Positions 9,207 to 17,127 of a stretch of 64,000 nt of DNA are shown one piece after another (the first letter of the stretch is position 1; every line of letters begins with the position of its first letter). Source of the stretch: F1-120-MAGs118 sp013360535. GTDB taxonomy: Bacteria; Planctomycetota; UBA1135; GCA-002686595. Under the pieces are notes generated by a model. It worked only from the letters and a program-made list of their open reading frames with translations. It was not told where the DNA came from and did no database searches. A program made the translations under genes and the position numbers. The stretch is from contig JAPKHC010000011.1 of NCBI GenBank assembly GCA_026647215.1, forward strand, positions 32,853-96,852, given 5' to 3'.

Positions 9207-10628
9207 ATGAAGCTCCCGCACGCCTTCGCCGTCGGATTCGCGCTCGCTCTCGCTGTCGTCGTCGCCGCCTGCGGTGGAAGCGAGCGCCGCAAGCCCGCCG
9301 TGGTCGAGGCCACGAGCTCGCGCGTCGACGTGTTCCTGCGCTGCAGCGATCCGGGCGCGCGCGACGTCGCGCTCTCGATCCGATCCGTCGCGCTGCGCAA
9401 TGCTGCGGGCGAGCAACGGACGCTCGCGGTCGAGCCCGGAGAGCTGCGCGCCGCAGAGCTCGCGCGGCGTACGCGCATCGCGGGCTCGATCGTCGCACCC
9501 GACGAGTACCGCACGCTCGTCATCCAGCTCGACTCGGCGTGGCTGGGCAGCGCGGGGCAACACGTCCCGCTCGAGATCGACGCCGGCGCGCTCGATCCGG
9601 GGCTCGAGATTCCGCTCAACCTCGCGCTCGGCCGTCGCGACGCCGCGTCGTTGTTCCTCGAGTGGCGCGTGTCGGACTCGTTCCCCGGCGGCGCGAGCTT
9701 CCAGCCCGCGCTGGCGCTGGCGACCGAAGCTCCCCAGACCGCGCTCGGGCTCCTGTACGTCACGGACGCGGGCTCCAGTTCCGTGCTCGCGCTCGAACGC
9801 GCGACTGGACAGGTCGTCGGAACCTACAAGGCTGGCGCCGCACCGGCGGCGCTCGTCATGACGCGCGATCGCCGGCGCCTGTGGATCGCGAACGAAGGCG
9901 ACGGATCGCTGTCGGAAGTCGACGTGCGGCAAGGAAGCTCGCAGTCGGTCGTGCCGATCTCGTTCCAGGCCGCCACGTGCGACATCGCCTCCGCCGACCG
10001 CGACCGCTGGCTCGTCGCCGCGAACCGCGAGCTCGACACCGTGACGCTCCTGAGCTCGAGCGGCGCGTCGGTCACGCACATCAACGTCGGCCGCAATCCG
10101 GTGCGCGTCGCGTCGGCGCCGGACCTGCAGCGCGTTTTCGTCGCCAATCAGGGCTCCGATTCGCTGAGCGTGATCGATCTGGCGTCGCGCGCGGTCTCGG
10201 CGACGGTGGCGGTCGAGTCGCGGCCCGTCGACGTCGAGGTCGATCCCGACGGCGAGCTCGCGTTCGTCGCCCACGCCAACTCGCCGAACCTGCTCGTGCT
10301 CGACGCGCAGACGCTCGCGACCACGGTCTCGATCTTCGTGGGCTCGACGGCGACCGACGTGCTCGCGGATCGTTCGGTCCCGCGCGTCTACATCGCCCGT
10401 GCGCGCCCGGCCGAGCTCGTCGTCGTCGACCTGCGCATGAACGCCGTGATCCGCCGCATCCCGCTCTCCGGCGTGGTGTCGCAGATGGCGCAGTCGCGCA
10501 CGGGGTCGCGCGTGTACGCCGCCGCGCCGGACTCGGGTGCGGTGCTCGTGATCGACGTCGTGCTCGGCAAGGAGGAGGCGGTGCTCGGCTGCGGCCAGCG
10601 CCCCACCGACGTGATCGTCGCGGATTGA
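9207..10628 (+). CDS. YVTN-type beta-propeller lipoprotein with N-terminal DUF4382-like domain
   Basis: The start at 9207 follows the previous stop by five bases. The signal peptide ends in a lipobox (VVAACGG). Residues of roughly 25-160 form a beta-rich domain (VDVFLRCSDPGARDVALSI ... YRTLVIQLD) that resembles DUF4382-type carbohydrate or surface lipoprotein domains; this is a weak match by eye. From about 170 to the end there is a seven-bladed propeller with repeats such as 'LLYVTDAGSSSVLALER', 'RVFVANQGSDSLSVIDL' and 'LAFVAHANSPNLLVLDA'. It is predicted to be an outer-membrane-anchored surface or periplasmic scaffold encoded in the cytochrome operon. Its ligand is unknown. Confidence 0.75.
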   Translation: MKLPHAFAVGFALALAVVVAACGGSERRKPAVVEATSSRVDVFLRCSDPGARDVALSIRSVALRNAAGEQRTLAVEPGELRAAELARRTRIAGSIVAPDEYRTLVIQLDSAWLGSAGQHVPLEIDAGALDPGLEIPLNLALGRRDAASLFLEWRVSDSFPGGASFQPALALATEAPQTALGLLYVTDAGSSSVLALERATGQVVGTYKAGAAPAALVMTRDRRRLWIANEGDGSLSEVDVRQGSSQSVVPISFQAATCDIASADRDRWLVAANRELDTVTLLSSSGASVTHINVGRNPVRVASAPDLQRVFVANQGSDSLSVIDLASRAVSATVAVESRPVDVEVDPDGELAFVAHANSPNLLVLDAQTLATTVSIFVGSTATDVLADRSVPRVYIARARPAELVVVDLRMNAVIRRIPLSGVVSQMAQSRTGSRVYAAAPDSGAVLVIDVVLGKEEAVLGCGQRPTDVIVAD

Positions 10629-10737
10629 GGCCCTCTTGAAGCACAGCTCCCCCAGGACCACGCACGCAGGCCGCCGCTTCTCGCGCGCGGGGAGCGCCGC
10701 ATCCGCAGCGACGGACGGCGCACCAGGCCGTCGCGCG

Positions 10738-12861
10738 ATGCACGTGCGCGGCCTGCGGCTGGTCCCGTGGTTCGTCGCGGGCGCCGCGCTCTCGAGCTGC
10801 GTGTCGGGTCCCGTGCGGACGGTGCGCAGCAACATCGAGCAGGTCGAGAGCGGGCCGATCAAGTCGTTCAACCAGTCGAACCTGATCGACCTCGCGGCGC
10901 AGGACCACATCGGTCCGGACCTCGAGTACCGCTTCGCGGACACGGCGACGTTCCAGACGCAGCGCATCGACTCGGGCCCGGGCACCAACCACGACGAGGT
11001 CTCGCTGCACAGGCCCGCGCTCGAGCTCGCGCTCACGCAAGGTCCGCTCCTGTGGTCGCAGACCTACCGCATGCAGCAGGACCGCACGCTGGTCGATGCG
11101 GGCATCGACAACGAGCTCGTGCGCAAGGACATCCTGCAGCGGCTCGACTGGACGCCCGAGGGGTTGCCGCAGGTCTCCGCGTGGTTCAACGTCCGCACGC
11201 TGGAGGACGAGTTCTTCGTCGACCAGCGCGTGCTCGAGTCGCGCCTGGCGATCTCGCAGCAGGTCGGTGCCTTCGGCTACTCGTACAACCTGCGCGACGA
11301 ACGGGTCGAGGACCTCGTGCGGAATGCGGACAGCACGAGGCTCGAGCACATCCTGCGCGGCACGTACGACGAGCGGCACCTCGACGAGCGCCTGTCGACG
11401 ACGTTGAGCGTGTTCCTGACCGAGCGCGACTTCTCGCTCGAGGTTCCGCTCGGCACCGCGCCCTCGGTGCAGGTGTTCGCGACGCAGGGTCTCGCGGACA
11501 TCGACCTGACGCCGCAGGTGTCGACGCTGCCCTCCAACGCCGCGCTGGTCGATGGCAATCCCAACGCCTCGGCGGGCATCGACATCGGCGGTATCGCGGG
11601 CGGTGGCCAGCTGTTCTGGAACATGGGGATCGAGCTGCCGCCGGGCGGTGCGGTCGACGTGCTCGAGCTGCAGACGCTCGCCGCCGTGCCGCAGAACCTC
11701 GCCAGCCAGTTCGCGTTCTCGGTGTGGGCTTCCGACGACAACACGTTCTGGACGCTCGTGCAGGGCTCGGCGGCGTTCGTGTACGACCCGGCGCTGCTGC
11801 ACTTCCGCATCTCGATCCCGCGCGTTTCCAACCGCTACGTCAAGCTCGTCAACACGGCCTCTCCGGCCGCGGCGCCGCAGGTGCTCGTCACCGAACTCGA
11901 GGCCTTCCAGCTCGGCGCAGGCGCAACCTCGGCCACGACGCGCACCGACGACTCGCTCGAGAGCGCGACCGGCAACTTCTCCTACCGCGTGTCCGACACG
12001 GTGCGCGTCGGCTACGACGCCTTCGTGCAGTCGGCCGACACGCGCTCCGCCGGAACGGCGATCCGTGACGAGCTGCGGCTCGACAACGGCCTGTGGGCCG
12101 CGTGGACGCCGAGCGCGAAGTTCGAGGGCAACCTGCGCCTCGCCGAGCAGCGCATCGAGGACGACATCCAGCGTGACGAACGCACGCAGAGCGTGCTGAG
12201 CGTGCTCACGTGGCGCCCGCTGCGCACGCTCGACGTCGACCTCAGCTACAACGCCTCGGACCGCGACATCAACGGCCTCGACAACAACCACATCGAGGCG
12301 ACGCAGCTGCTCGCGACGGCGCAGCTCCTGCGCACGCTGCGTTCCGAGCTCCTGTTCGAGCGCAACGTCACCGAGGACCAGGCCAACTTGCGCCGCATCG
12401 GGCGCTGGATCGCGTCGCTGGGGCTGATCGCGCAGCTCACGTCGCAGGTCGAGCTCACCCTGCGCGCGCGCAACGATGACGCCGACACGAGCGGCGCCGG
12501 CGCGTCGCAGATTCCCGATCCCAGTGAGCAGCGCTACGGCTGCGCAGTGCTCTACCGTCCGACGGAACGGCTGATCGTCGAGATCGAGCTCAACTGGCTC
12601 GACAACTTCGCCGGCGCAGGCCTCGACCAGCGCTTCAACATCGACTGGATCCCGTTCGAGGGCGGCTCGATCGACCTGCAGTTCGACTACGACCGCACGC
12701 AGAACCGCTCGATCAACGACGCGACCACCGACCGCTGGCGCGCGGCCGCGCGCTGGACGCTCGACCCGCGCACGTTCCTCGAGCTGCAGTACTTCGCCAA
12801 CCTGCCCGACAACGCGCCGCGCACCGAGGTGCTGCAGCTCGCGTTCAATTTCTCGTCCTGA
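10738..12861 (+). CDS. Predicted outer-membrane beta-barrel lipoprotein with internal discoidin-like domain
   Basis: ATG 10738 gives a short signal peptide ending in ALSSC, a lipobox, in a 707-residue protein. A TTG at 10636 has a GAGG five bases upstream and would add 34 residues of basic, non-hydrophobic sequence, so it remains possible. Much of the protein is alternating polar/hydrophobic strands with aromatic girdles, ending in LQLAFNFSS, as in outer-membrane barrels. Around residues 260-400 there is a globular insert (FWNMGIELPPGGAVDVLEL ... RYVKLVNT) resembling an F5/8-type (discoidin) domain. It is the last gene of the cytochrome operon, where a porin would be expected if this is a porin-cytochrome conduit. 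It lacks obvious MtrB/PioB landmarks such as an N-terminal CxxC, so the porin role is inferred. Confidence 0.65.
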   Translation: MHVRGLRLVPWFVAGAALSSCVSGPVRTVRSNIEQVESGPIKSFNQSNLIDLAAQDHIGPDLEYRFADTATFQTQRIDSGPGTNHDEVSLHRPALELALTQGPLLWSQTYRMQQDRTLVDAGIDNELVRKDILQRLDWTPEGLPQVSAWFNVRTLEDEFFVDQRVLESRLAISQQVGAFGYSYNLRDERVEDLVRNADSTRLEHILRGTYDERHLDERLSTTLSVFLTERDFSLEVPLGTAPSVQVFATQGLADIDLTPQVSTLPSNAALVDGNPNASAGIDIGGIAGGGQLFWNMGIELPPGGAVDVLELQTLAAVPQNLASQFAFSVWASDDNTFWTLVQGSAAFVYDPALLHFRISIPRVSNRYVKLVNTASPAAAPQVLVTELEAFQLGAGATSATTRTDDSLESATGNFSYRVSDTVRVGYDAFVQSADTRSAGTAIRDELRLDNGLWAAWTPSAKFEGNLRLAEQRIEDDIQRDERTQSVLSVLTWRPLRTLDVDLSYNASDRDINGLDNNHIEATQLLATAQLLRTLRSELLFERNVTEDQANLRRIGRWIASLGLIAQLTSQVELTLRARNDDADTSGAGASQIPDPSEQRYGCAVLYRPTERLIVEIELNWLDNFAGAGLDQRFNIDWIPFEGGSIDLQFDYDRTQNRSINDATTDRWRAAARWTLDPRTFLELQYFANLPDNAPRTEVLQLAFNFSS

Positions 12862-12873
12862 GCGCTCGCAGGC

Positions 12874-13926
12874 TCAGGGCAAGAAGCCGTTGGACGTGGC
12901 GTGGCACTGGCCGCAGAGCGCCTCGACGCTGCGCCCGCCGGTGTCGCCGTCCTCGGTCGGTTGCCCGTTGCCGGAGCGGTAGATCAGCCCGAACGGATTG
13001 CCGTTGCCGTGGGCCTTGTGGCAGCTGATGCAGGTCGGGCTGGCGTCGCTCGCGGGTGAGGACCAGGTTCCAGAGGAGCTCTGGACCTTCACGCGGTTCG
13101 ACTTCGCCGCGAACGTCGCGAGGCTCGAACGCTCGCCACCGAGCGCTCCGATGTCGACGCCCGAGCTGGGATGGCGGATGAACTCGCTGAAGCCGCCGCC
13201 GGTGCGGCGACCGCCGACGTTCGAATCGCCGGGAACGCCGTGGAACAGGTCGTGGCAGCCGGCGCAGAAGCGCGCGATCGCGGAGTCCGAGCGGTCGGGC
13301 TCGTTGAAGTCGACCTCGGCCTCGTCGTACTCGAGCGAGCGCCGCACGAACACGTCCCGCGTCGGATCGTTCGTGCCGACGCTCTCGTGGTTGTAGGTGA
13401 CGGCCCCGCGTCCGAGCGGGTTGTGGCCGGCATCGCTGCGCAGGTTGCGATAGGTGCGTCCGCCCCCATCGCGACTTCCGTGAGGCGAGTGGCAGTTGAC
13501 GCAGGTGAGCCCGACACCGGCGCCGTTCTCGAGCTCCGCACTCCACGCCGGGTTCGAGCCGGGTGCGACGGCCGTGGAACCGAGCGTGTGGCCTGAGGCC
13601 TCGTTGCCGTGCCCGACGCGATTGAGGTAGCCCGCTTGCCGGATCGAGCCTTGGCCGCTGCCCTGGTTGGGCCCGACCACGTCCGCCGCGCGGCGCGAGC
13701 CGTCATGGCACGCGAGGCACAGTTCGTTGATGTCGCGCTTGAGCAGCGGGCCCGGGTCGCGCAGCTCGGTCTGGGAGCGCGCGACCTCGCCGCGGAAGTG
13801 CATGCGATGGCATTCGGCGCAGTTGAGCGTGCCGAGGTCGTGGTAGTCGCCCGCGTGGGCCGCCGCTCCCAGGCACAGGACGGCGAACAGCGCGGACAGG
13901 TATGTGCGGGGCGTGGGCTGGAGCAA
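12874..13926 (-). CDS. Hexahaem c-type cytochrome, paralogue 1
   Basis: A 350-residue exported protein read from a TTG start at 13926. That start is supported by GAGG six bases upstream and by the following signal peptide (LSALFAVLCLGAAAHA, cleavage before GDYH). Six CxxCH motifs are present: CAECH, CLACH, CVNCH, CAGCH, CISCH, CGQCH. Other landmarks are 'SGHTLGSTA', 'GTNDPTRDVF' and 'GNGNPFGLIYR'. All of these recur in the next gene upstream, so the two are tandem paralogues. It ends 12 bases from the convergent barrel gene. The Shine-Dalgarno lies inside a hairpin (separate entry). It is probably a periplasmic electron carrier with unknown partners. Confidence 0.88.
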   Translation of the reverse strand: MLQPTPRTYLSALFAVLCLGAAAHAGDYHDLGTLNCAECHRMHFRGEVARSQTELRDPGPLLKRDINELCLACHDGSRRAADVVGPNQGSGQGSIRQAGYLNRVGHGNEASGHTLGSTAVAPGSNPAWSAELENGAGVGLTCVNCHSPHGSRDGGGRTYRNLRSDAGHNPLGRGAVTYNHESVGTNDPTRDVFVRRSLEYDEAEVDFNEPDRSDSAIARFCAGCHDLFHGVPGDSNVGGRRTGGGFSEFIRHPSSGVDIGALGGERSSLATFAAKSNRVKVQSSSGTWSSPASDASPTCISCHKAHGNGNPFGLIYRSGNGQPTEDGDTGGRSVEALCGQCHATSNGFLP

Positions 13927-13929
13927 GGG

Positions 13930-13949
13930 GCACCTCGGGGGCGAGGTGC
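13930..13949 (-). promoter_or_regulatory. Hairpin sequestering the ribosome binding site of the hexahaem gene
   Basis: On the minus strand GCACCTCG, a CCCC loop and CGAGGTGC form a perfect 8-bp stem that ends three bases before the TTG start at 13926. The 3' arm contains the Shine-Dalgarno GAGGTG, and the 5' arm is its perfect complement. Translation would need the stem to open. The structure is seen directly; regulation is inferred. Confidence 0.5.
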
Positions 13950-14026
13950 GTTGGGATCGTCCGCGTCGATCCGGGCCCTTGAAGGAAATCGCAAATCGGG
14001 CGGGCGCGCCCGGTGGGGAAAAGCAC

Positions 14027-14060
14027 GCATCCCGGCCCTCCCTGCGGAGGACCGGGATGC
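14027..14060 (-). terminator. Rho-independent terminator after hexahaem paralogue 2
   Basis: A 9-bp outer stem (GCATCCCGG/CCGGGATGC) and a 5-bp inner stem (CCTCC/GGAGG) with a CTGC loop lie 47 bases past the stop of the gene ending at 14108. On the minus strand the stem is followed by GTGCTTTTCCCC, giving a short U-tract. This separates the two hexahaem genes transcriptionally. Confidence 0.75.
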
Positions 14061-14107
14061 TTCGCGAGCGCGGGCCTGCTCTGCAGCCCGAGCTTCAGGT
14101 CAGGAGA

Positions 14108-15196
14108 TCACGGGTTGTTGAAGAACCAGCGGCCCTGCACGTGGCACTGGCCACACAGGTCCTCGAGCTGGTTGCCGACCGTGTCGCCGTCTTCCGTCAG
14201 CGTGCCGGTGCCGTGGCGGTAGATCAGGCCGAAGGCGTTGCCGTTGCCGTGGCCCTTGTGGCAGCTGATGCAGGTCGGGGTGACGTCGGAGGGGTGCGTC
14301 GCGCCCCACACGCCCGTCGGGCTCATGACCTTGACCTTGTTGGTGTGCTGGTTGAAGAGCGACAGGCTCGAGTGGCCGCCGCCGAGCGCGCCGATGTTCA
14401 CGCCGGCCGACGGGTGACGGACGAACTCCTCGAAGCCCGCGCCGAACGCGACGCCGCCCACCTGCGTGGAGCCGACCACGCCGTGGAAGTCGCCGTGGCA
14501 GCCCGCGCACCACTTGGCGACCGCCGAGTTCGCGCTGTCGGGCTCGTTCCAGTCCATGTCGCCTTCGTCGTACTCGGCGTTGGCGCGCTCGAACACGTCG
14601 CGGGTCGGGTCGTTCGTGCCGTGCGAGGTGTAGTTGTAGGTGATCGCAGTCGTGTTCGAGGCGGCCTGGCCGACCGTCACGCGCAGGTTGCGGTACAGGC
14701 TGTAGCCGGCCTGGCCCGAGGTCGAGCCGCTGACGCTGCCGCCGTGCTGGTGGTGGCAGTCGACGCAGTTGAGGCCGTTGGCGTTGGCCCAGCCGGCTCC
14801 CGTGGAGCCCGGTGCCGTCGCGGTCGATCCCAGCGTGTGGCCGGAGGCCATGTTGGCGTCCCCGAGCTTGTTCAGGTAACCCGCCAGACGCACGTCGGTC
14901 GGGCCGTTGCCGGTGTTCGCCGAGCCGTAGACGTCCGGGGCGAAGCCGCTGTTGTCGTGGCAGGCGAGGCACAGGTCGTTCACTTCACCGCGCAGCAGGA
15001 AGTGGTGCGGCGTCGTGCCGATCGGAGTGAAGACGAAGCCGGAGCCCGACGGGCTGTAGCCGTGCGACTGGCTGAAGTGCATCACGTGGCACTGGGAGCA
15101 CAGCAGCGTCCCGTCCTTGTGATAGTCACCGGCGATCGCGGAGCCCGACAGCAGGAGTGAGGTCACTGCGGCGAGAACCAGCGGGATGCGTTTCAT
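14108..15196 (-). CDS. Hexahaem c-type cytochrome, paralogue 2
   Basis: ATG 15196 gives 362 residues with a clean signal peptide (LVLAAVTSLLLSGSAIA, cleavage before GDYH). The open frame continues upstream, but without export features. Six CxxCH motifs are present: CSQCH, CLACH, CVDCH, CAGCH, CISCH, CGQCH. The order of landmarks (GDYH..GTL.C..CH.MHF, SGHTLGSTA.APGS, GTNDPTRDVFER, VGGVAFGAGFEEFVRHPS, CISCHKGHGNGN) matches paralogue 1 throughout. Differences include an insertion after the first haem site. A strong terminator follows. The pair adjoins the giant-cytochrome operon, so a shared electron-transfer role is plausible but unproven. Confidence 0.88.
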   Translation of the reverse strand: MKRIPLVLAAVTSLLLSGSAIAGDYHKDGTLLCSQCHVMHFSQSHGYSPSGSGFVFTPIGTTPHHFLLRGEVNDLCLACHDNSGFAPDVYGSANTGNGPTDVRLAGYLNKLGDANMASGHTLGSTATAPGSTGAGWANANGLNCVDCHHQHGGSVSGSTSGQAGYSLYRNLRVTVGQAASNTTAITYNYTSHGTNDPTRDVFERANAEYDEGDMDWNEPDSANSAVAKWCAGCHGDFHGVVGSTQVGGVAFGAGFEEFVRHPSAGVNIGALGGGHSSLSLFNQHTNKVKVMSPTGVWGATHPSDVTPTCISCHKGHGNGNAFGLIYRHGTGTLTEDGDTVGNQLEDLCGQCHVQGRWFFNNP

Positions 15197-15659
15197 GGGA
15201 TTTCGAACCTCGAGGAAGGTGTTGCAAGTTGGCCCAGGCCTGCGGATGACCGGCGCGCCGTTTGGCCGTGCCGGCCCGCCCTCGGGGCCTGCGCTTGGGG
15301 GAGTCGGAGCTCTCCGGCGAGGTTGGGCGGGCGCATCTGGGGCGAAATCACTACATGCACAAATCGGACCATGAACCCCACGCGGCGGCGCATACGCCGT
15401 GCGAGGTACGCAAGGGCAGAACAGTTGCGGCTTCCTAGGAAAACACCGTGAGATTCCGCGCGCCCGTGCGCGCAAAAAGCCGCTCTCCGCGCCGACGTCC
15501 GCAACCTGACTCGGCCCGGCTGCGCACCACTGCGCAGCTTCCGCCGCCACCCGTCGCACCGATCGTCCCTGACACGGGAACGACGCGTCCGCGTGACTCG
15601 CCGCTACGCAGCTCGAAGCGGGATGTTGGCGCGCGCTCGCGGCCCGTCGCGAGTTTCCT
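15197..15659. other. Intergenic region between hexahaem and pentahaem cytochrome genes
   Basis: A 463-bp gap that must contain the promoter and leader of the hexahaem gene starting at 15196. A CCTCGAGG palindrome lies about a dozen bases before its ATG on the minus strand. I looked for a cyclic-di-GMP (GEMM-type) riboswitch, known upstream of some cytochromes, and did not recognise one. No clear -35/-10 pair or small gene is seen. Confidence 0.4.
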
Positions 15660-17048
15660 TCAGCGCGAGACGGTGACGCCCTGCCGCGCGCTCGCCATCT
15701 CGACGATGCGCGGCACGAAGGCCTGCTCCCCCATCACCTCGTGCAGCACGTGCGGCGGCGCGATGCGGTAGAGCAGCCGCGCCTCGAGCGTGAGCTCGCC
15801 CTCGAGTTCCTTGGGCAACGTCGTGCGCAGCGTCTCGCGCTCCGTGCCCTTCGGCGCGATCAGGCGCTTGCGGCCAAAGCTCACGCCGAGCCACGGACGG
15901 AACGTCGGCTTGCCTTGCGCATCGAGCAGCTCCGAGCCGAAACGCAGCGCCGCCTTCGCGAGCTCGCCCTGCGCGTCGAGCGCACCGTCCTCGTAGAGCA
16001 GCTTGCCCGCGGCGTCGAGCACGCGCACGTGCACCCACATCTCGCGCAGCTCCGTCAGGCTCGTCGGAAGCGAATGTCCGGCGCCGACGTTGGTCACGGC
16101 GACCTCGAACGCGAGCTCGCCACCCGCTTTCGCCGCCTGCACGGCGAGCGTGAGCTCGGCCGCGCTCTTCAGGCGCGCCTCGGCCTCCGCCGCGTGGGGC
16201 TCGCTGCCCGAGAGCCGCGCCGTCTCCACGTTGCCGCCGACGAACCAGTGCGGATGGATCTCGCGCTCCTGCGCGCTCATGCCCGAAGTCGTGCCGAGCA
16301 CCTTCACGGGCTTGAGCGTGCGCGCGACCTCGATCGCGTCGGCGACGCTGCGCATGTGGCAATCCTGGCACTGGATGCCGTGCTCCGCGTACACGCTCCT
16401 CTTCCACTCGTCGTACGTGTGTTCGATGCGCAGGCCGTTGGTCGGATGGATCACCGTGTGGCAGGTCGCGCAGAACTCGGATTTCGCGAGGAATCCGGCC
16501 TCGCGGCCCTCGTGGCCCGGATTGGCCTGGATCGCCGCGCGCAGCGTCGCCTTCACCTTGCCCGGCGCGAGCGCGAAGTTCGCGTTGCCCGGTTCGCCCC
16601 AGGGACTGGGCGAGAGCGAATCGACCTGATGGCAGATGTCGCACTGCACGCCCGCCTTGACGTTGTCGGGGAGCTCCGCTTCCGCCGTGCCCGGCACGAG
16701 GCCCGACACGACGCTCGCCGGCGCGTGGCAGCCCGAGCAGTAGGCGTAGACCTCCTCGCCCGCCTCCTTGCGCGCGAGCTCCGCGAAGGCGCGGTAGACC
16801 GGATCGTGGTGCGAGACCGAGTGCAGCGAGCCGTCGAACTCCTCGACCTGGCGCTCGTGGCACAGGGCGCAGTCCTCGCTCGTCGCGAAGCCTTCGTGCG
16901 CGACAGGCTTGCCGTCCGTGGTCGTGACGAGCGAGAGCCCGAAGGGACCGCGCGGCGGAGGCGTCGACGCGAGCTGCGCCGGCTCCGACTGCAGGAGGGA
17001 CAACACGATCGCGACCCCGGCGGCAAACGCGGCAAGCTCGAACTTCAT
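15660..17048 (-). CDS. Pentahaem cytochrome c, c-554-like
   Basis: I start at ATG 17048 (MKFELAAFAAGVAIVLSLL), which gives an N-terminal export signal or anchor in a 462-residue protein; an extension to 17108 adds only a basic leader. Five CxxCH motifs (CALCH, CSGCH, CDICH, CATCH, CQDCH) fall in the first half, with 'ERQVEEFDGSLHSVSHHDPVY' between the first two. This layout resembles the cytochrome c-554/multihaem reductase-like family. The second half is haem-free and beta-rich (LAFEVAVTNVGAGHSLPTS), a domain often attached to such cytochromes. It may be a periplasmic electron carrier or a reductase subunit; no catalytic CxxCK haem was seen. It is transcribed apart from the hexahaem pair. 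Confidence 0.82.
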   Translation of the reverse strand: MKFELAAFAAGVAIVLSLLQSEPAQLASTPPPRGPFGLSLVTTTDGKPVAHEGFATSEDCALCHERQVEEFDGSLHSVSHHDPVYRAFAELARKEAGEEVYAYCSGCHAPASVVSGLVPGTAEAELPDNVKAGVQCDICHQVDSLSPSPWGEPGNANFALAPGKVKATLRAAIQANPGHEGREAGFLAKSEFCATCHTVIHPTNGLRIEHTYDEWKRSVYAEHGIQCQDCHMRSVADAIEVARTLKPVKVLGTTSGMSAQEREIHPHWFVGGNVETARLSGSEPHAAEAEARLKSAAELTLAVQAAKAGGELAFEVAVTNVGAGHSLPTSLTELREMWVHVRVLDAAGKLLYEDGALDAQGELAKAALRFGSELLDAQGKPTFRPWLGVSFGRKRLIAPKGTERETLRTTLPKELEGELTLEARLLYRIAPPHVLHEVMGEQAFVPRIVEMASARQGVTVSR

Positions 17049-17070
17049 TTGCGGCAAGCTACCAAGTGCG

Positions 17071-17105
17071 CGGAGCCGGTCACCCGTTCGGGGCGACCGG
17101 CTCCG
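17071..17105 (-). terminator. Strong hairpin between the YCTA-module gene and the pentahaem gene
   Basis: CGGAGCCGGTC and GACCGGCTCCG form a perfect 11-bp stem around a 13-base loop. It lies 22 bases past the stop of the gene ending at 17128 and 23 bases before the pentahaem start. No U-tract follows, so it may be a terminator, a processing site or a leader structure. Confidence 0.45.
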
Positions 17106-17127
17106 CACTGGAAGGCTCGCGACCCGT

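Noticed and set aside
10636..10737. TTG start for the barrel gene
   Set aside because: It has a reasonable ribosome binding site, but adds 34 basic, non-hydrophobic residues before a good lipoprotein signal that begins at ATG 10738. Kept as the alternative, not the call.
15197..15659. Possible cyclic-di-GMP (GEMM) riboswitch before a cytochrome gene
   Set aside because: GEMM leaders precede some cytochrome genes in Geobacter, but I could not find the conserved loop sequences or paired helices here.
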